From Nilaparvata lugens (lineage: Eukaryota; Arthropoda; Insecta; Hemiptera; Delphacidae): a stretch of DNA of 64,000 bases. The DNA is taken from the NCBI RefSeq assembly GCF_014356525.2, contig NC_052506.1, forward strand, positions 34,997,564-35,061,563. Reading direction: 5' to 3'. The translations under genes and the position numbers were made by a program. The notes beneath the pieces were generated by a model. It saw nothing but the letters and a program-made list of their open reading frames with translations, was not told the origin of the DNA and did not search any database. Below are positions 34,666 to 46,655 of this stretch, in pieces; position 1 is the first letter of the stretch, and the number at the start of each line of letters is the position of its first letter.

Positions 34666-36807
34666 ATCAGTTTTTGTATATTGAATCTATTTCTATTATT
34701 ATTGGCTAAGAATTTGAGATTATCTTTATTTCAATTGTTTTATGTGTTAGTATTGTTGTATGTAAATATGTTTAAATAGCTTATGCTTGTAAACTACAGC
34801 AGTAGAAAGTCAACTTTTTCTTTCTTGTATTGTGTCTATTGTTGTAATGACTCCTCCTCTAAACACGGACTTGTTCCATATTAGAGGGAGTAATTTTCAG
34901 GAATATATTGTAAAATGTACGTTCTGGAAATAAAATGAATTTGAATTTGAATTAATTGAAGTGAAAAATTCTCTATGCACTACATCATTCACGTTTTAAC
35001 AAGTGATTTGACATCAAATCATCATAGAATTGCACTTACTACAGCGGTCTTAGTCTGCGCAGCATGCTCTTTAGCTGCCTGCATTTTGATTTTGATTAGC
35101 TCAGTGGGACAAAGCGAGAAAGAAGAGAAGAAAGCAGCCAGAAACCCTGCTGATGCATTCGACAACACTCCCAAATCTTGAACATCCTGAAACATAATAT
35201 TATAATACCGTAATATTATATATTTTAAAAACTTGTGAGTTTTGAAAGTATCTCTAAAGAAAATGGCTTCTTTGTTAACTTGAATTTTTGCGTTGCCAAT
35301 TTCCTTTAGTAGCTTACTGAGTTCTAATTAAGAACACTTCCACACTTTTCTAAGAATATTTTAATAAGTATCTTTTCTAAGATATTTTCATCCAAAATGA
35401 TTATAACTTTTCTTCACAAATATTGCATGGCGATTCTGTTTATTTGAAGTCAAAAGTAATAATAACACAAGAAAAAATTGTTGACAAGACGTCTGAATTT
35501 CTAAAAATATTATATTATACGAAATTTACATTTTTACCTTGATCTATAATAAGTCTCATATCAGCCACTTATTAATACTCTTAAAGCGCATACTGCATAC
35601 CTTACCTTACTTACTTAGAAATCTAGGAAGTTGGCTCTTGCGATTAAAATCGCAGAGCTATATAGCCAGTAGATTTCCTCAAATTCTAGATCTATTAAAT
35701 TGGAACAATCGGAAGCCAAAATACACACAAACTTCTACTTTTCTCCTTCCTATTTGAATTATTGTGAAAATCAAAAAGTTGTGTTGTAAGAAATGAATTC
35801 TACCAAGTTATTACACTGGATAAAAAACTACTATCAAGAAACATAATATATTTATTTATATTTTTAATTTAGCAGCAAATGGAAAACTAGATGTAGGTGA
35901 GGAATTGACAATTTTCATGAATGAAAACACCCATAGAAATCAAAATTAGACTCAGAGAAGTTAGGAACTATCCGTAATGATATGAGTACAGTAGGCTATT
36001 TATTTTATAAATACATATCTTATAACCTAAATAACTTCAAGATTTGTTTCCCATAGGCTTATGATGTGAGCCCATTAGAGTTAGATTGAAATTGATAAAG
36101 AAAATAAGGATAAGAATCAAGAATATTACGGTACGGCATAGGTCTAATAATTAATTTTATTGATTGCAAAAATAGTAAGTAGTTCAACATTTATAAAATA
36201 CCAAAGTTCAAGGACTACCGGTATCGGTTATAGGCTAATAATAAAGACCCAGCCATAATAATAGACTATAGGACTAATTGCGCGTTATTTTATAAATTTA
36301 TATGTTATTATAAACTAAAACGAAAGATTTTAGAAAAAAACATTTTAACAAGAAGTGACAATTCTTAAAGCTATTTATACAATACAGTATAAAAATTTGC
36401 AAGTCTTGTGACAATAATAAAAGCAAAAACCGGTACAGTACAGTAATAGAACATAACCTGTAAGGGTTTATCAGTGCTAAATGTATAAACAACTTACCGA
36501 GAGATCCACTGGTAAAATCGATAACACCATCAAGCAGGCTTGTATTGGAATTCTTGGAGTGTACCATTCTCTCATAACTATCCTGAGATTGATTTGAGTT
36601 TCAAAAGAAAGAGTCAAGTTTGAATAGATCTGCATACAGCGATTCGAGCTACTACTCATAACCTATCAAATGAGAGCCGCCTTTTATAGGCGATGCTTTT
36701 GACATTAGCATTCTTCTTGGTAATAAAATTCTAGTGTTATAACAACATTAGTTTAACGGCTCAGTAGTTATCCAACACTAAATTCACTAAGTTAATGGAA
36801 AATAGTT

Positions 36808-36996
36808 TCACGTGACAAAATTATCTCATTCAAACTATCAGTTCATTTCACGCGCGCACGCGCGCTACAACTACAACTACAACCCACAACAAGAACAAGC
36901 TACAAGAACGAGTGCGCATGCGCATCAAAAAGCGAGAACAAGTGCGCATGCGTAATGGCTTTGCGTAACGTCCAAAAATAAATCAGCGCATGCGTA
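36808..36996 (-). promoter_or_regulatory. Carrier promoter-like region with an extra NRF-1-like site (B)
   Basis: Contains TCACGTGAC (36808-36816) and three NRF-1-like palindromes: TGCGCATGCGCA (36913-36924, a perfect match to the consensus and absent from A), TGCGCATGCGTA (36943-36954) and GCGCATGCGTA (36986-36996). The extra site seems to come from a short local duplication of AGAACGAGTGCGCATGCG-like sequence. Confidence 0.55.
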
Positions 36997-37938
36997 AGAA
37001 TATGAAGCGCTTATTTTGAAATGTCGTGGATAGTGGATATTGACGCATAGCAGAGAACGCATAATCACTCAAGATCAAAGACAAGTTTAGATACTAAAAG
37101 ATAAAGCTTAAATATTAAAGTTTAGATATTGAAGATAAGTTTATTTTTCAATTCAATTTGTATATTATTTTGATTGCATTAGGTAGCTATTTGCAATATT
37201 TTATCAATAATTTTACTTCAATATACTGGTGGGCCTTGGTATTGTATTTATTTTATTAGGTACAATAATGAATGGCTACGTTAAAAATATAGTATATCTT
37301 TGCATTGTCTGTCTTCAGTACAGTCGATTGACTGGAATATTTACAAATACGGTAATTATAAGAATAGGCTACAGTACCGAATATCAAAAGACTCCAAACC
37401 TATATTCTAGGATAATGAAATAATTGTTGAAAAGTGTAATGATTCTCTGTGTTATTTTAGGGAAATGATTGTGTAATGAGAGTAAAAATGCAACAGTCTT
37501 GTGAAATTAAAGCTCTAGTCTTACCAATATAATGACATTGTTTTTTCAGAACTAATTAATTATATATTAATTAGCACAATATCAACTTCTCAACTACACA
37601 AAAAGTAAAATTAATTATTGATAAGCATGCATCTATAATCTACTCATTGCAACAATAATTATCTTTCAGAGTGGAAATAATTGAAAGTGTGTTTTTATCC
37701 ATTTTACACATAATATTTTTTTATCTAAAAGGTAATACGGTACTGTAATAGACTATTATTGACATGTTTTACACCCTTGTGCATAATATTTTACTGGAAT
37801 CAAGCCAATGTTTCAATGAAAATAGGCTTAATTATTTATTTATTCATATCCTAACAACAATGGTTCGGCTATAAATTGAGTTTATTATTACCAAAGACCT
37901 TAAAGAGATAATCTTAAGGTCTTTGATTATTACTATTA

Positions 37939-39178
37939 TACAGTAACTATTACCCACAGTATGGCCATTGACTGTCACGCTTCTGATTGGTTAGCTCGGT
38001 CACATGGTACAAATCCGCCATTAAGATTCCAAACAAACTTTCAAGTCCTATCTTATAGTATTAGACATTTGGAACTTATCACTTATTTTACCGATTGGAA
38101 ACATATTATGAACTTAAGATGAGTTTGATATATCATTTTCGAAGAAAAATTGATTATACTTTAATATAGACAAAAAAGATAACTTTAAAAACACACTAAT
38201 AACGCTTAAAACATCAATTTTCCTTCCCTCGGATTCCTCGCGGACCACTTCTAGAGCTTTCGCGGACAACTTATTGGGAACCAGTGATCTACGGTATATG
38301 AATATGTAGAAATATGAATTTAAATTTTGTGTATTTCCTCATCCCATTTATTGGATCGAACTTCAAATAATCCAATTTCAAAATATTTTTGTGGCTCAAT
38401 TGAATATATAACATTTTATGAAATATTTAACCATGATTAAGTGCTGATTGAAGACGTCTTGACTTCTCTGATTGATTCTCTTCAGTACTGAGTACCCTAC
38501 CCATAACATGTTGGTACAATAGCTATTGATATGATTCTCGAGTTGCATTACCACGAGCAGTGGTTAAGATTGGAAATATCACTAAATATAAACAATACGG
38601 TAATGATTATGTGTGTTATTTTTCAATTCCTTACATGTTTATTAAATTCATCAAGTAGTACTATGGCTAGAATAATTAGCTCTTCCAGAGTTTATATTCA
38701 ATGTTGTGCTTTACAATATTTTCGACAGACTTATTGGCTGAATGAAACAAATTATTTAAATGTTATGGAATCTATTGTGATGAGAATTCCATCATCCTTC
38801 TAGAAATAGATATAAGAACTTTATTAATTGTCAATGGAACAAAATTTATTACAATATCATGACACATTTCAAAATTTTTTATGGTATTTTTTTGGGAAAT
38901 TCAGCTTTCAGGTTACGTTACCTACCTTTCATTTTCACTAGATATTATCTACGATTTACCATTTCAAGTTCCAAAACTATATTGGGAATATAGAAAAAAC
39001 ACGAAAGAAATTATATCGAAGTTGATAATCACAAAAATATACTTTAATAAGTAAAAGTAAGCGATTTTACTTATAATCCCATATAAGCTCCATTGTAAAA
39101 TTCAAATATTTGGAATCTTCATGACGGCGGCGGGAAAAAAATTCCAATGGCCATACTGTGGGTAATATAGTTACTGTA
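37939..39178. mobile_element. TIR element, haplotype B copy
   Basis: Allelic to 11509-12749, with the same ends. The left flanking duplicate has lost a base (CTATTA) while the right one is CTTATTA. Confidence 0.65.
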
Positions 39179-39479
39179 CTTATTAGAGTGGCTACCCTTA
39201 TTGTCTATTACAATTTTTACCCGGCTATTCATGAAATCGAACAGTGCTTGGCATTGCTTGTTGAAATTTTCATCCCGAAACCTGATTTTTAAAATTGCAA
39301 AATCATCTTCACTTTTGTTGTATAGTCCATCTTCTCGAGTCTTCCTTTGCAAATACTCTACAGGTTTCCAACTGGATTCAAGTCAAGTGAGGTTCCTGAC
39401 CAATCCAGTGTCTTCAAACCGTGTTTTGTGTGAGAAATATCTTTACTTTTTTGGATGTGAACAAAGTGCTTAAATACTT
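39179..39479 (-). pseudogene. Tc1-like transposase relic (B, first copy)
   Basis: Allelic to 12750-13048 (LDWSGTSLDLNPVGNL and the terminal NKGSHSNK). A second, inverted copy of 39144-39479 follows at 40569-40903, so B carries this piece twice. Confidence 0.7.
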
Positions 39480-39916
39480 CAGTGCTAAAATCAGAAGCAA
39501 AATATGGAGCTTTGCCCCATATAGATAACTTTGCATAGAAGTTTGATTTTAGATTCTCAATCACCAGCCTTCATATACAATTTAAACAAAAAATTTCAAG
39601 TGGAAAAGATCGAGCATGAAAATCTCTGCAATTAATGTCCAGTAACATTTTCACCTAAAATTGAAAATAAGCTTAAAATCCCAGAAAATGTGATTATTAA
39701 ATTGCAAACTGTTGGCAACTGTTGGTTCTATTAAATCATTCATTACGAAGAGATATCAGACCTCGTGTGTTTCCAGCGTTATTGACCTATCACCAGCTGT
39801 CTCATATATTTGAATAGTAGACTTGAGATGCGCGAGTAGGCTACACTAGCGTCAGGTTATCAATTTTTATAACGGCAAGGAAAGTTGTGTGAGTGCGCCA
39901 CACCAGATTTCTTATG
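39480..39916 (-). mobile_element. DINE-like element fragment (B)
   Basis: Its right end is GCAAGGAAAGTTGTGTGAGTGCGCCACACCAGATTTC, the hairpin terminus of the DINE-like family. The body is the reverse complement of a diverged copy at about 51890-52200 (for example the AATAACGCTGG and CTTATTTTCAATTTTAGGTGAAAATGTTACTG segments). Truncated at 39480 where it joins the transposase relic. Confidence 0.6.
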
Positions 39917-40568
39917 ATAGTTAATAAAATATTGCATGATCACATTACTAAATAATTAATGTAACATGATGAATAAGAAGCGTAGAGTGGGTAGGCCTAT
40001 ATCGGACATAAAAATAAACTTTCGTGTATATTGGACAATATTATTTCTGAAACTGGATTATTATATATACAGTATAGACTGTGTATAAAATATGAATGGG
40101 AATTGATTATACAGTGGAAATTAATGTTAAGTTAAGCATTGATCTTCATGATTGAGTGGATGGAACATGATTCAAGAGCATTTCAACGATGTCATTGCGT
40201 ATACAATACTATAAAAAACAACACTTCAGAAGAGAACGCAAAAATGCTCCTTTTAAATTATTATAAAAATAGGGTCATGACACAGGCAAGATAACATGGG
40301 AGATGATTTCGGGAAAAAGTAAGAGATATTCAAACCATGAATTCAATAATTCAAGGATAGACACACCCTTGTGCGAATTAATGGAATCAAGCTCTAAAAT
40401 TTCAGATTTGAAGGTTAATTTTGTTTAGTTGGACCTGTACCTCCTTTTTTGGCGCCGGAGCACTTGTACCATTAGATGAAATTATGAATAAAGATACTGT
40501 TGCCTAAGTACATAAAAATAGTGTGTACCATAGTGATGATTCAGAAACTGTATCGAGAATCTTCTAAA

Positions 40569-40903
40569 AGTATTTAAGCACTTTGTTCACATCCAAAAAA
40601 GTAAAGATATTTCTCACACAAAACACGGTTTGAAGACACTGGATTGGTCAGGAAACTCACTTGACTTGAATCCAGTTGGAAACCTGTAGAGTATTTGCAA
40701 AGGAAGACTCGAGAAGATGGACTATACAACAAAAGTGAAGATGATTTTGCAATTTTAAAAATCAGGTTTCGGGATGAAAATTTCAACAAGCAATGCCAAA
40801 CACTGTTCGATTTCATGAATAGCCAGGTAAAAATTGTAATAGACAATAAGGGTAGCCACTCTAATAAGTACAGTAACTATATTACCCACAGTATGGCCAT
40901 TGG
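40569..40903 (+). repeat. Inverted duplicate of 39144-39479 (B)
   Basis: Near-exact reverse complement of the Tc1 relic plus the right TIR of the neighbouring element, ending CACAGTATGGCCATTGG where it is fused to the inverted LINE (CATACAACACCAATTTACC). The relic frame therefore appears on the plus strand here. Confidence 0.85.
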
Positions 40904-41921
40904 CATACAACACCAATTTACCATCAACATTGTAGGACAAGTCGTTGATAAATATATTAAACAATGTAGGCCCAAGTATGGAGCCCTGAGGAACCCCTCG
41001 CTTAACCAGCTTCCATTCAGAAAGCACCTGAGAGCCCTCACAATCATTTTTCACAGCCTGGTATCTATCCACAAGATAGGATCTCAAAAACACCTCTGCA
41101 TGACCTCTAAATCCATAAAATTCAAGCTTACTCAAAAGGAGTTCATGATCGACCATCTCGAACGCTAGCTCTGGATAAGTCTCAGAAGACACCCACAGCC
41201 CTCTGCGACCCATCCAGAGCCCCCAACAAATCGGATATAACATCAAATGTGGCCGACTTAGTTGATGCACCCCTTCTGAAACCATATTGTTTATTATAAA
41301 ATATTCTTTCACTCTTCAAGTAAGCGGACATCTGTTGAAATATAACCCTTTCGAAAATCTTGGAGAAAGTCGTCAATAATGCTATAGGCCGATAATTCTT
41401 TACATATTTTTTCTTTCTTTCTTATGGATGGGTTTAATAACAACGAATTTTAGTTTCTGTGGGAATATTCCTTCCTTCAGACACAAATTTAAAACGTGTG
41501 TGAGAGGCTGCAATATAATGGGACATACCCATTTCACTACCCTGGAAGAAATTTCATCCCAGCCACATGAACCAGTATTTTTCAAACCCAAGATCGCTCC
41601 TTTTAACTCACTCTCAGTAATAGCTCTGAATCTAAATATGCCATATTGTCTACCTATTTTATTTAGATAACGCTTCTCATGACTCAGCCCAGCAGAGCTC
41701 GACCGTTCAGCACCACATTCCAAAAAATAATCATTGAACAAAGATGCAACCCTTACTGGATCAGAAACATTAGCATTTCCATTAGCTAACTCAATTCTTT
41801 GCTCACTATAGTTCGACAGCCCCAATTCTTTCCTTACAACAGACCACGCTCCTCTGTTGACATTACTTGACTGTGAGATGATCTTCTCATTGGCTTTCTG
41901 CTTGGCCAATAATATTATTTT
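40904..41921 (-). pseudogene. LINE RT, 5' part, inverted (B)
   Basis: Reverse-complement equivalent of 23290-24305. It carries the linker, the FSKIFERV, YGFRRGASTKSA and PQGSILGPTLFNIFINDL motifs, and stops just before the catalytic YxDD, where it is fused to the inverted transposase relic. A one-base deletion near 41404 changes the position of the premature stop relative to A. The matching 3' part is at 46115. Confidence 0.85.
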
Positions 41922-42300
41922 TTCAAGATTTTCTTATAGGTGACAAAAAAAATTCAAAAATGTACAGTAGGGTAATGTATTACTGTAATTGATTCATTCA
42001 TATTGAATAAGCAATTGAGTATAAATAATTATGTTTCTCTTTTGATTTTTTGGAAATTGAAAATTGTATTTTAAGTTATTTTTAAGCAACTCTCACCAGC
42101 GGGCAAAGATTTTTCTTTTTGCTGGTGATGCCTAGAAATTTTATAATTGTTTTTTTCTGCTCTCATGTATATGCATGTATGTGTAATATTGTATTATGAA
42201 CATTTTATTTCCACTTTTGCTCGTGTATGTATGTGTATGAGTAAATTATTGTTTGTTTTATTTCTGGCAATAAATGAATTTGATTTGATTTTGATTTGAA
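41922..42300 (+). mobile_element. LINE 3' UTR with TTGATTTGA tail (B)
   Basis: Inverted allele of 22914-23285, ending GGCAATAAATGAATTTGATTTGATTTTGATTTG. Confidence 0.55.
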
Positions 42301-43411
42301 ATAGACTTTAGAACTATTGAAAAGATATGTTCGTGCTTTTGAATATACTGTGCACATAATATTGTGCTTTTAAATATATTTTTTGTGCTTTTGTATATCT
42401 TCAACCAGGAAATATTCCTACAATAATGGAGTTACTTCTCTACTGAATCTGTCATCCTTTTTTGAAACAATGCGTTCTGTGAATACCGTACGACATGAAT
42501 TTCCAACACAAGGGGTTGAACTGATTAATCGTGAGAATTACATTTTCCTATTTGAATAAGGTAGGTCATAATTTCTGTTCCTCCTAATAACATCCAGTGT
42601 TGTAAGCTTTATTTATGCAGAGTAATTGTTTTCTATTTATTTAATTAGGAGTCGAGCAGAAAATTGCAGCATTTTCTAGTTTATCTATAAATATTTTTCA
42701 ATAACATTTAACAATTGGCAATAGGAATAAGAATATTTACAACTATCTTAAAGAAATTACCATTAACATTAAGTACCATCAATTTTTGACAATTGAAACA
42801 AAGACAATAAATTCTGAGTTTTTACACCTGCTTCAGGCTTTGAAGCTAGTCTATAAGAAAAGTGGAAAATAGTGATAAAATATTTCCACATTGATGTTAT
42901 TAGCTTATTTTTATCAGTGATGATTGACACTTGAATAATGACCAACAATAATTACCTACTTTTTCTTATCGGAATTGTAAAATTGGTCAAAATGGAATCG
43001 CATATTGCATAACTTCTACATATCGTTGAAAGACATTCGATGCCTCATGAACGTCAATAAATGCATTTGGTAAAACTGTCATTCACATTCACGACAATTG
43101 ATCGAATAATAACAAGTATAATAATACATGTCACTGTTGAGTTGGTTCTAAATCACATAGAATAATTTCTTTGACTTTCAAAGTTCCTTCTTTCTTGATG
43201 TTTCCTATATTTTTCTGATATCCACTTTTACTATTTTAGATATATAGTATAGTAAATAATTTGTCCTGCACAGCTCCTTTAAGTTAGTATAATTAAACAA
43301 ATTGAACTTGAAATTTTCTTATGAAGATTAAAAAAAATCATGAATACAAATACTTATGAATAAAATTATTCTATTTGATAATAATATTCGCCTGAATATA
43401 TCATTTGAGCA

Positions 43412-43471
43412 GTCAATGGGCCTTAAGACTGTCATACTTCAGCCGGGACCGACATTTAACGTGTCCATCCG
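43412..43471 (-). repeat. Conserved repeat core (B)
   Basis: Inverted allele of 21739-21800, reading CGGATGGACACGTTAAATGTCGGTCCCGGCTG; it is one base closer to the 62384 copy than A is. Confidence 0.6.
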
Positions 43472-43769
43472 ATCAAATTATTTTTTTGTTTTTCACATAC
43501 AGTAGGATATTATTATAAATAGGCTACCAGCAATATTGAAATGTCAGCTTCTTTCATTCTCAAAGTTTTAATTCCGGTCTCTGAAAACATGCAGTTGAAA
43601 ATGCATTCCATAGAAAAAGTTTAGTGTCTTCCTTCTTCCATATAATGATTTGAAATAAATTTATCTTCTAAATTCTTCAACATGTCTGTATATATGTTTT
43701 AAAGAAGTTAAAGATAAGACATATAACTGTATAAGGTACAAAGTTCAAAAAAGTGTATCTCATCTTATT

Positions 43770-45097
43770 ACTTTCCTTGCCCTATTACCATAGGTAAGGA
43801 AAAGTATTGCTTTCCAAAAAAAATTAAGGTACCCTGATTTCAAGTTTTCTATACGTTTCAAGTCCCCCTGAGTCCAAAAACATGATTTTTGGGCGTTGGT
43901 CTGTGTGTGTGTATGTGTGTGTGTGTGTGTATGTGTGTGTGTGTGTGTGTGTATGTGTGTGTGTGTATGTGTGTATGTCTGTGAACACGATAACTCCATT
44001 CCTAATCAACCAATCGACTTGAAATTTTAAACTTAAGGTCCTTATACCATGAGGATCCGACAATAAGAAATTCAATAAAATTCAATTCAAGATGGCGGAA
44101 AAAATGGCGGATAATTACTAAAAAACCATGTTTTTCACGTTTTTCTCGAAAACGGCTCTAACGATTTTCTTCAAATTCATACCATGGATAGCTATTTATA
44201 AGCTCTATCAACTGGCATGAGTCTCATTTCTGGGAAAATTTCAGGAGCTCTGTAATATTCTTGAGAAAAATGGCGGATAATGACGAAAAAACCATGTTTT
44301 TCACGGTTTTCTCGAAAACGGCTTTAACGATTTTCTTCAAATTTATGCCATGGATAGCTATTTATAAGCCCTATCAACTGGCATGAGTCTCATTTCTGGG
44401 AAAATTTCAGGAGCTCTGTAATATTCTTGAGAAAAATGGCGGATAATGACCAAAAAACCATGTTTTTCACGGTTTTCTCGAAAACGGCTCTAACGATTTT
44501 CTTCAAATTTATATCATAGATAGCTATCTATAAGCCCTATCAACTGGCATGAGTCTCATTTCTGGGAAAATTTCAGGAGCTCCGTAATATTATTGAGAAA
44601 AATGGCGAATAATGACTAAAAACCATGTTTTTCACGATTTTCTCAAAAACGGCTCTAACGATTTTTTTCAAATTCATACCCTGTATAATTATTTATCAGA
44701 TCTATTAACTGGCATAAGTCTTTTTCCTGGAAAACTATTGGGGGGTCCACCCTATCCTTGAGAAATGGACTTTGTAACCTCCATCTCGTGCATGAGGTAG
44801 GTAGGTAGAGCAGTTTATAAAAAGTTCACAGTCATAGTCAAGATATTTCATCTGTAGAACAGCTGTTTTGACGACTTTAAAAAAAATCATCTAATTTCAC
44901 AATTTACACGAAGGAAAAAGTACTCTGAAAACAATAATTATATATACACATATACAGTAGTCTGATCGTAGTTGCAAATAATATGTTGCCGCCAATAATT
45001 GTCATGATGTTATTCCCCTAAATTATTCTCGTTTGAGAATGAGGCTTACAGTTCAATGAGCAAGGAAAGTTGTGTGAGTGTACCACACCAGATTTTT
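43770..45097 (+). mobile_element. DINE-1/Helentron-like element with 166-bp central repeats (B insertion)
   Basis: Absent from A, where the site reads CATCTTATTTTCCAATG; in B the element sits between two T bases with no clear target duplication. Ends: ACTTTCCTTGC on the left and GCAAGGAAAGT close to the right end, followed by a hairpin terminus TGTGTGAGTGTACCACACCAGATTTTT. A second hairpin, GGAAAGTATTGCTTTCC, lies near the left end. Inside are a (GT)n tract (43903-43982) and about four tandem units with an exact 166-bp spacing (GTCTCATTTCTGG at 44221, 44387, 44553 and a variant at 44719). No ORF for a Rep/helicase, so it is non-autonomous. Family assignment is by architecture only. Confidence 0.7.
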
Positions 45098-45517
45098 TTC
45101 CAATGTACCTCGCTCCCGAAACCCCAGTATATCTGTATTAATTTGAATTAAAAGCATAAGAGTATCCTTTAAAATAGTCACGAAAATAGATTATTGTACG
45201 ATATTGAATTTTGATTTTGTATAATGTTTCATGATATTTATGCTATACTGCATTCATGTTTTTTATTCATATTTTTTTCAGCTTTTTACTGAATAACTAT
45301 GGTATTACTATTTTATAACATGTAACTGTGGTATTGTTTTATAATATTTTTGTTGTTCTCATGTACCTGAAGATGTCCATGTATTTGTCAAAATAGGTAC
45401 GGTACTCAATGCAATAAAACAATATTATTATTATTATCATGCTTGAATATGAGCGAGTAATTTCTTGGCTATATCGGACAAAATAACAGGACGTTCAGAA
45501 AAAGGTGTGATCTTGGT

Positions 45518-45838
45518 ATGCGTTGATCTGTATGTTGTTTTTTTGTCTCATTACCTATGCGCTGGCGTGTGAATTTCAAGCCAACCCAGCATCTGCTTTG
45601 CTTTCAGGTGAGATCTTCATCTCCTTCAAAACAAAGAGAGAATAAGTTATAAAAAGAACCGGATTTTAATGCAGTTGAGAGAATTTATGTGCGTTGTCAA
45701 CTGTCCGGTACATTACCCTGCGACGCACGGCATTTGGACCGGTTCTCCTATAAAATGGCGACACTGCTGGCTGCTCCATACAAACTGTGCTTTGCTGAGC
45801 TGAGTTGTGCCTGTGTTCCATCCAGTTCAATATCATGA
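45518..45838 (+). CDS. Putative secreted cysteine-rich small protein (B)
   Basis: Exon 1 ends at 45607 and exon 2 is 45675-45838, with the same 67-bp intron as in A. Exon 2 is identical. In exon 1 a T is missing after ATGCGTT, so the A-type start (45518) hits a stop at the third codon. A T-to-A change creates a new in-frame ATG at 45532 that gives a 79-residue form starting MLFFCLITYALAC, still with a hydrophobic leader. The gene is inverted relative to A, and the breakpoint ~70 bp past the stop removes the downstream AATAAA seen in A. Confidence 0.45.
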
Positions 45839-46108
45839 TTCAACGTTTCCCCCAGTTGAATAATCAAAAACCTTTAGAAAAGTTCCTCTCAACCTTCGAG
45901 TTGAGAGGATAGTTTTCTTTATTTTCAAGAATATTATTCAATATAAAAATCCATATTCCTAGTGACAATATTGAATGATATGTGATGTGTATGAATAAGT
46001 TCAGACAAGTTCACTTCAATCCTCTCAACTCGAAGGTTGAGAGGAACTTTTCTAAAGGTTTTTGATTATTCAACTGGGGGAAACGTTGAATCATGATATT
46101 GAACTGGA
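45821..46108. repeat. 91-bp perfect inverted repeat with 107-bp spacer at inversion end (B)
   Basis: 45821-45910 is mirrored by 46018-46108 (TTCAACTGGGGGAAACGTTG and the hairpin CCTCTCAACTCGAAGGTTGAGAGG). In A this sequence occurs once (20633-20722). Confidence 0.85.
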
Positions 46109-46586
46109 TATTGAACTTAAAAATGCAGAAAAAAGCACTTCGGATTTTGGGGGGAGTGGGTCCATTTTTCTCCTGTAAGACCATATTCAAGGCACTCCGA
46201 CTACTTACAGTTCCAGCGATATACTTCCTTGAAGTTGTTTCGTTTGTGTTCAAAAATAAAAATATTTTTAATGCTAACCGAATTTGTCATACTTATGAAA
46301 CACGAGGTAAAAATACAGGATTATTCCAGTTCCCTATCCATAGACTGACTCTTCTCGAAAAGGGACCGTATTATTCAGGACTCAAGTGTTTTAATTGCAT
46401 TCCTGAGGATATAAGGCAGTGTAGCAGCTATACGTTATTTGTTTCAAAGATAATTAGGACACTGGTAGAGGCTTGTCCTTATACCATTGAGGAGTGTTTT
46501 GGAGCAATCATGTGACTCCATTAAAAAAATTACATGTTGTATGCCACTTGAGCACCGCTCAGAATTTGTGTCTTCACACAACAAAA

Positions 46587-46600
<14 letters not shown>
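46109..46600 (+). pseudogene. LINE RT, 3' part (B)
   Basis: Equivalent of 24727-25222: the C-terminal domain to the stop at 46515 and the 3' UTR. About 420 bp of the element including the YxDD box (24306-24726 in A) is missing from B. Confidence 0.8.

Positions 46601-46655
<55 letters not shown>
46590..46655. repeat. Expanded (TAA)n tail of the LINE (B)
   Basis: About 20 TAA units against about 5 in A (25207-25222). Confidence 0.9.

Larger units (their letters stand above)
31318..36567 (-). pseudogene. Ornithine carrier-like gene lacking exon 2 (B)
   Basis: Exon 1 (36498-36567), exon 3 (35040-35186) and exon 4 (31318-31498) are intact with their splice sites. Exon 2 is removed by a 1043-bp deletion whose junction is the 9-base microhomology GATAAGAAT at 36109-36117. 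Exon 1 ends in phase 1 and exon 3 begins in phase 0, so skipping shifts the frame and loses the first signature and helix 2. Exon 5 would lie in or beyond the gap. If real, this is a non-functional allele; if the assembly dropped sequence, it is an artefact. Confidence 0.8.

Noticed and set aside
41428..41670. 80-codon plus-strand frame and its mirror at 23541-23783
   Set aside because: Antisense reading of the LINE linker region.
43760..44075. Open frames with long Thr-His runs
   Set aside because: Product of the (GT)n/(CA)n tract inside the DINE-like element.
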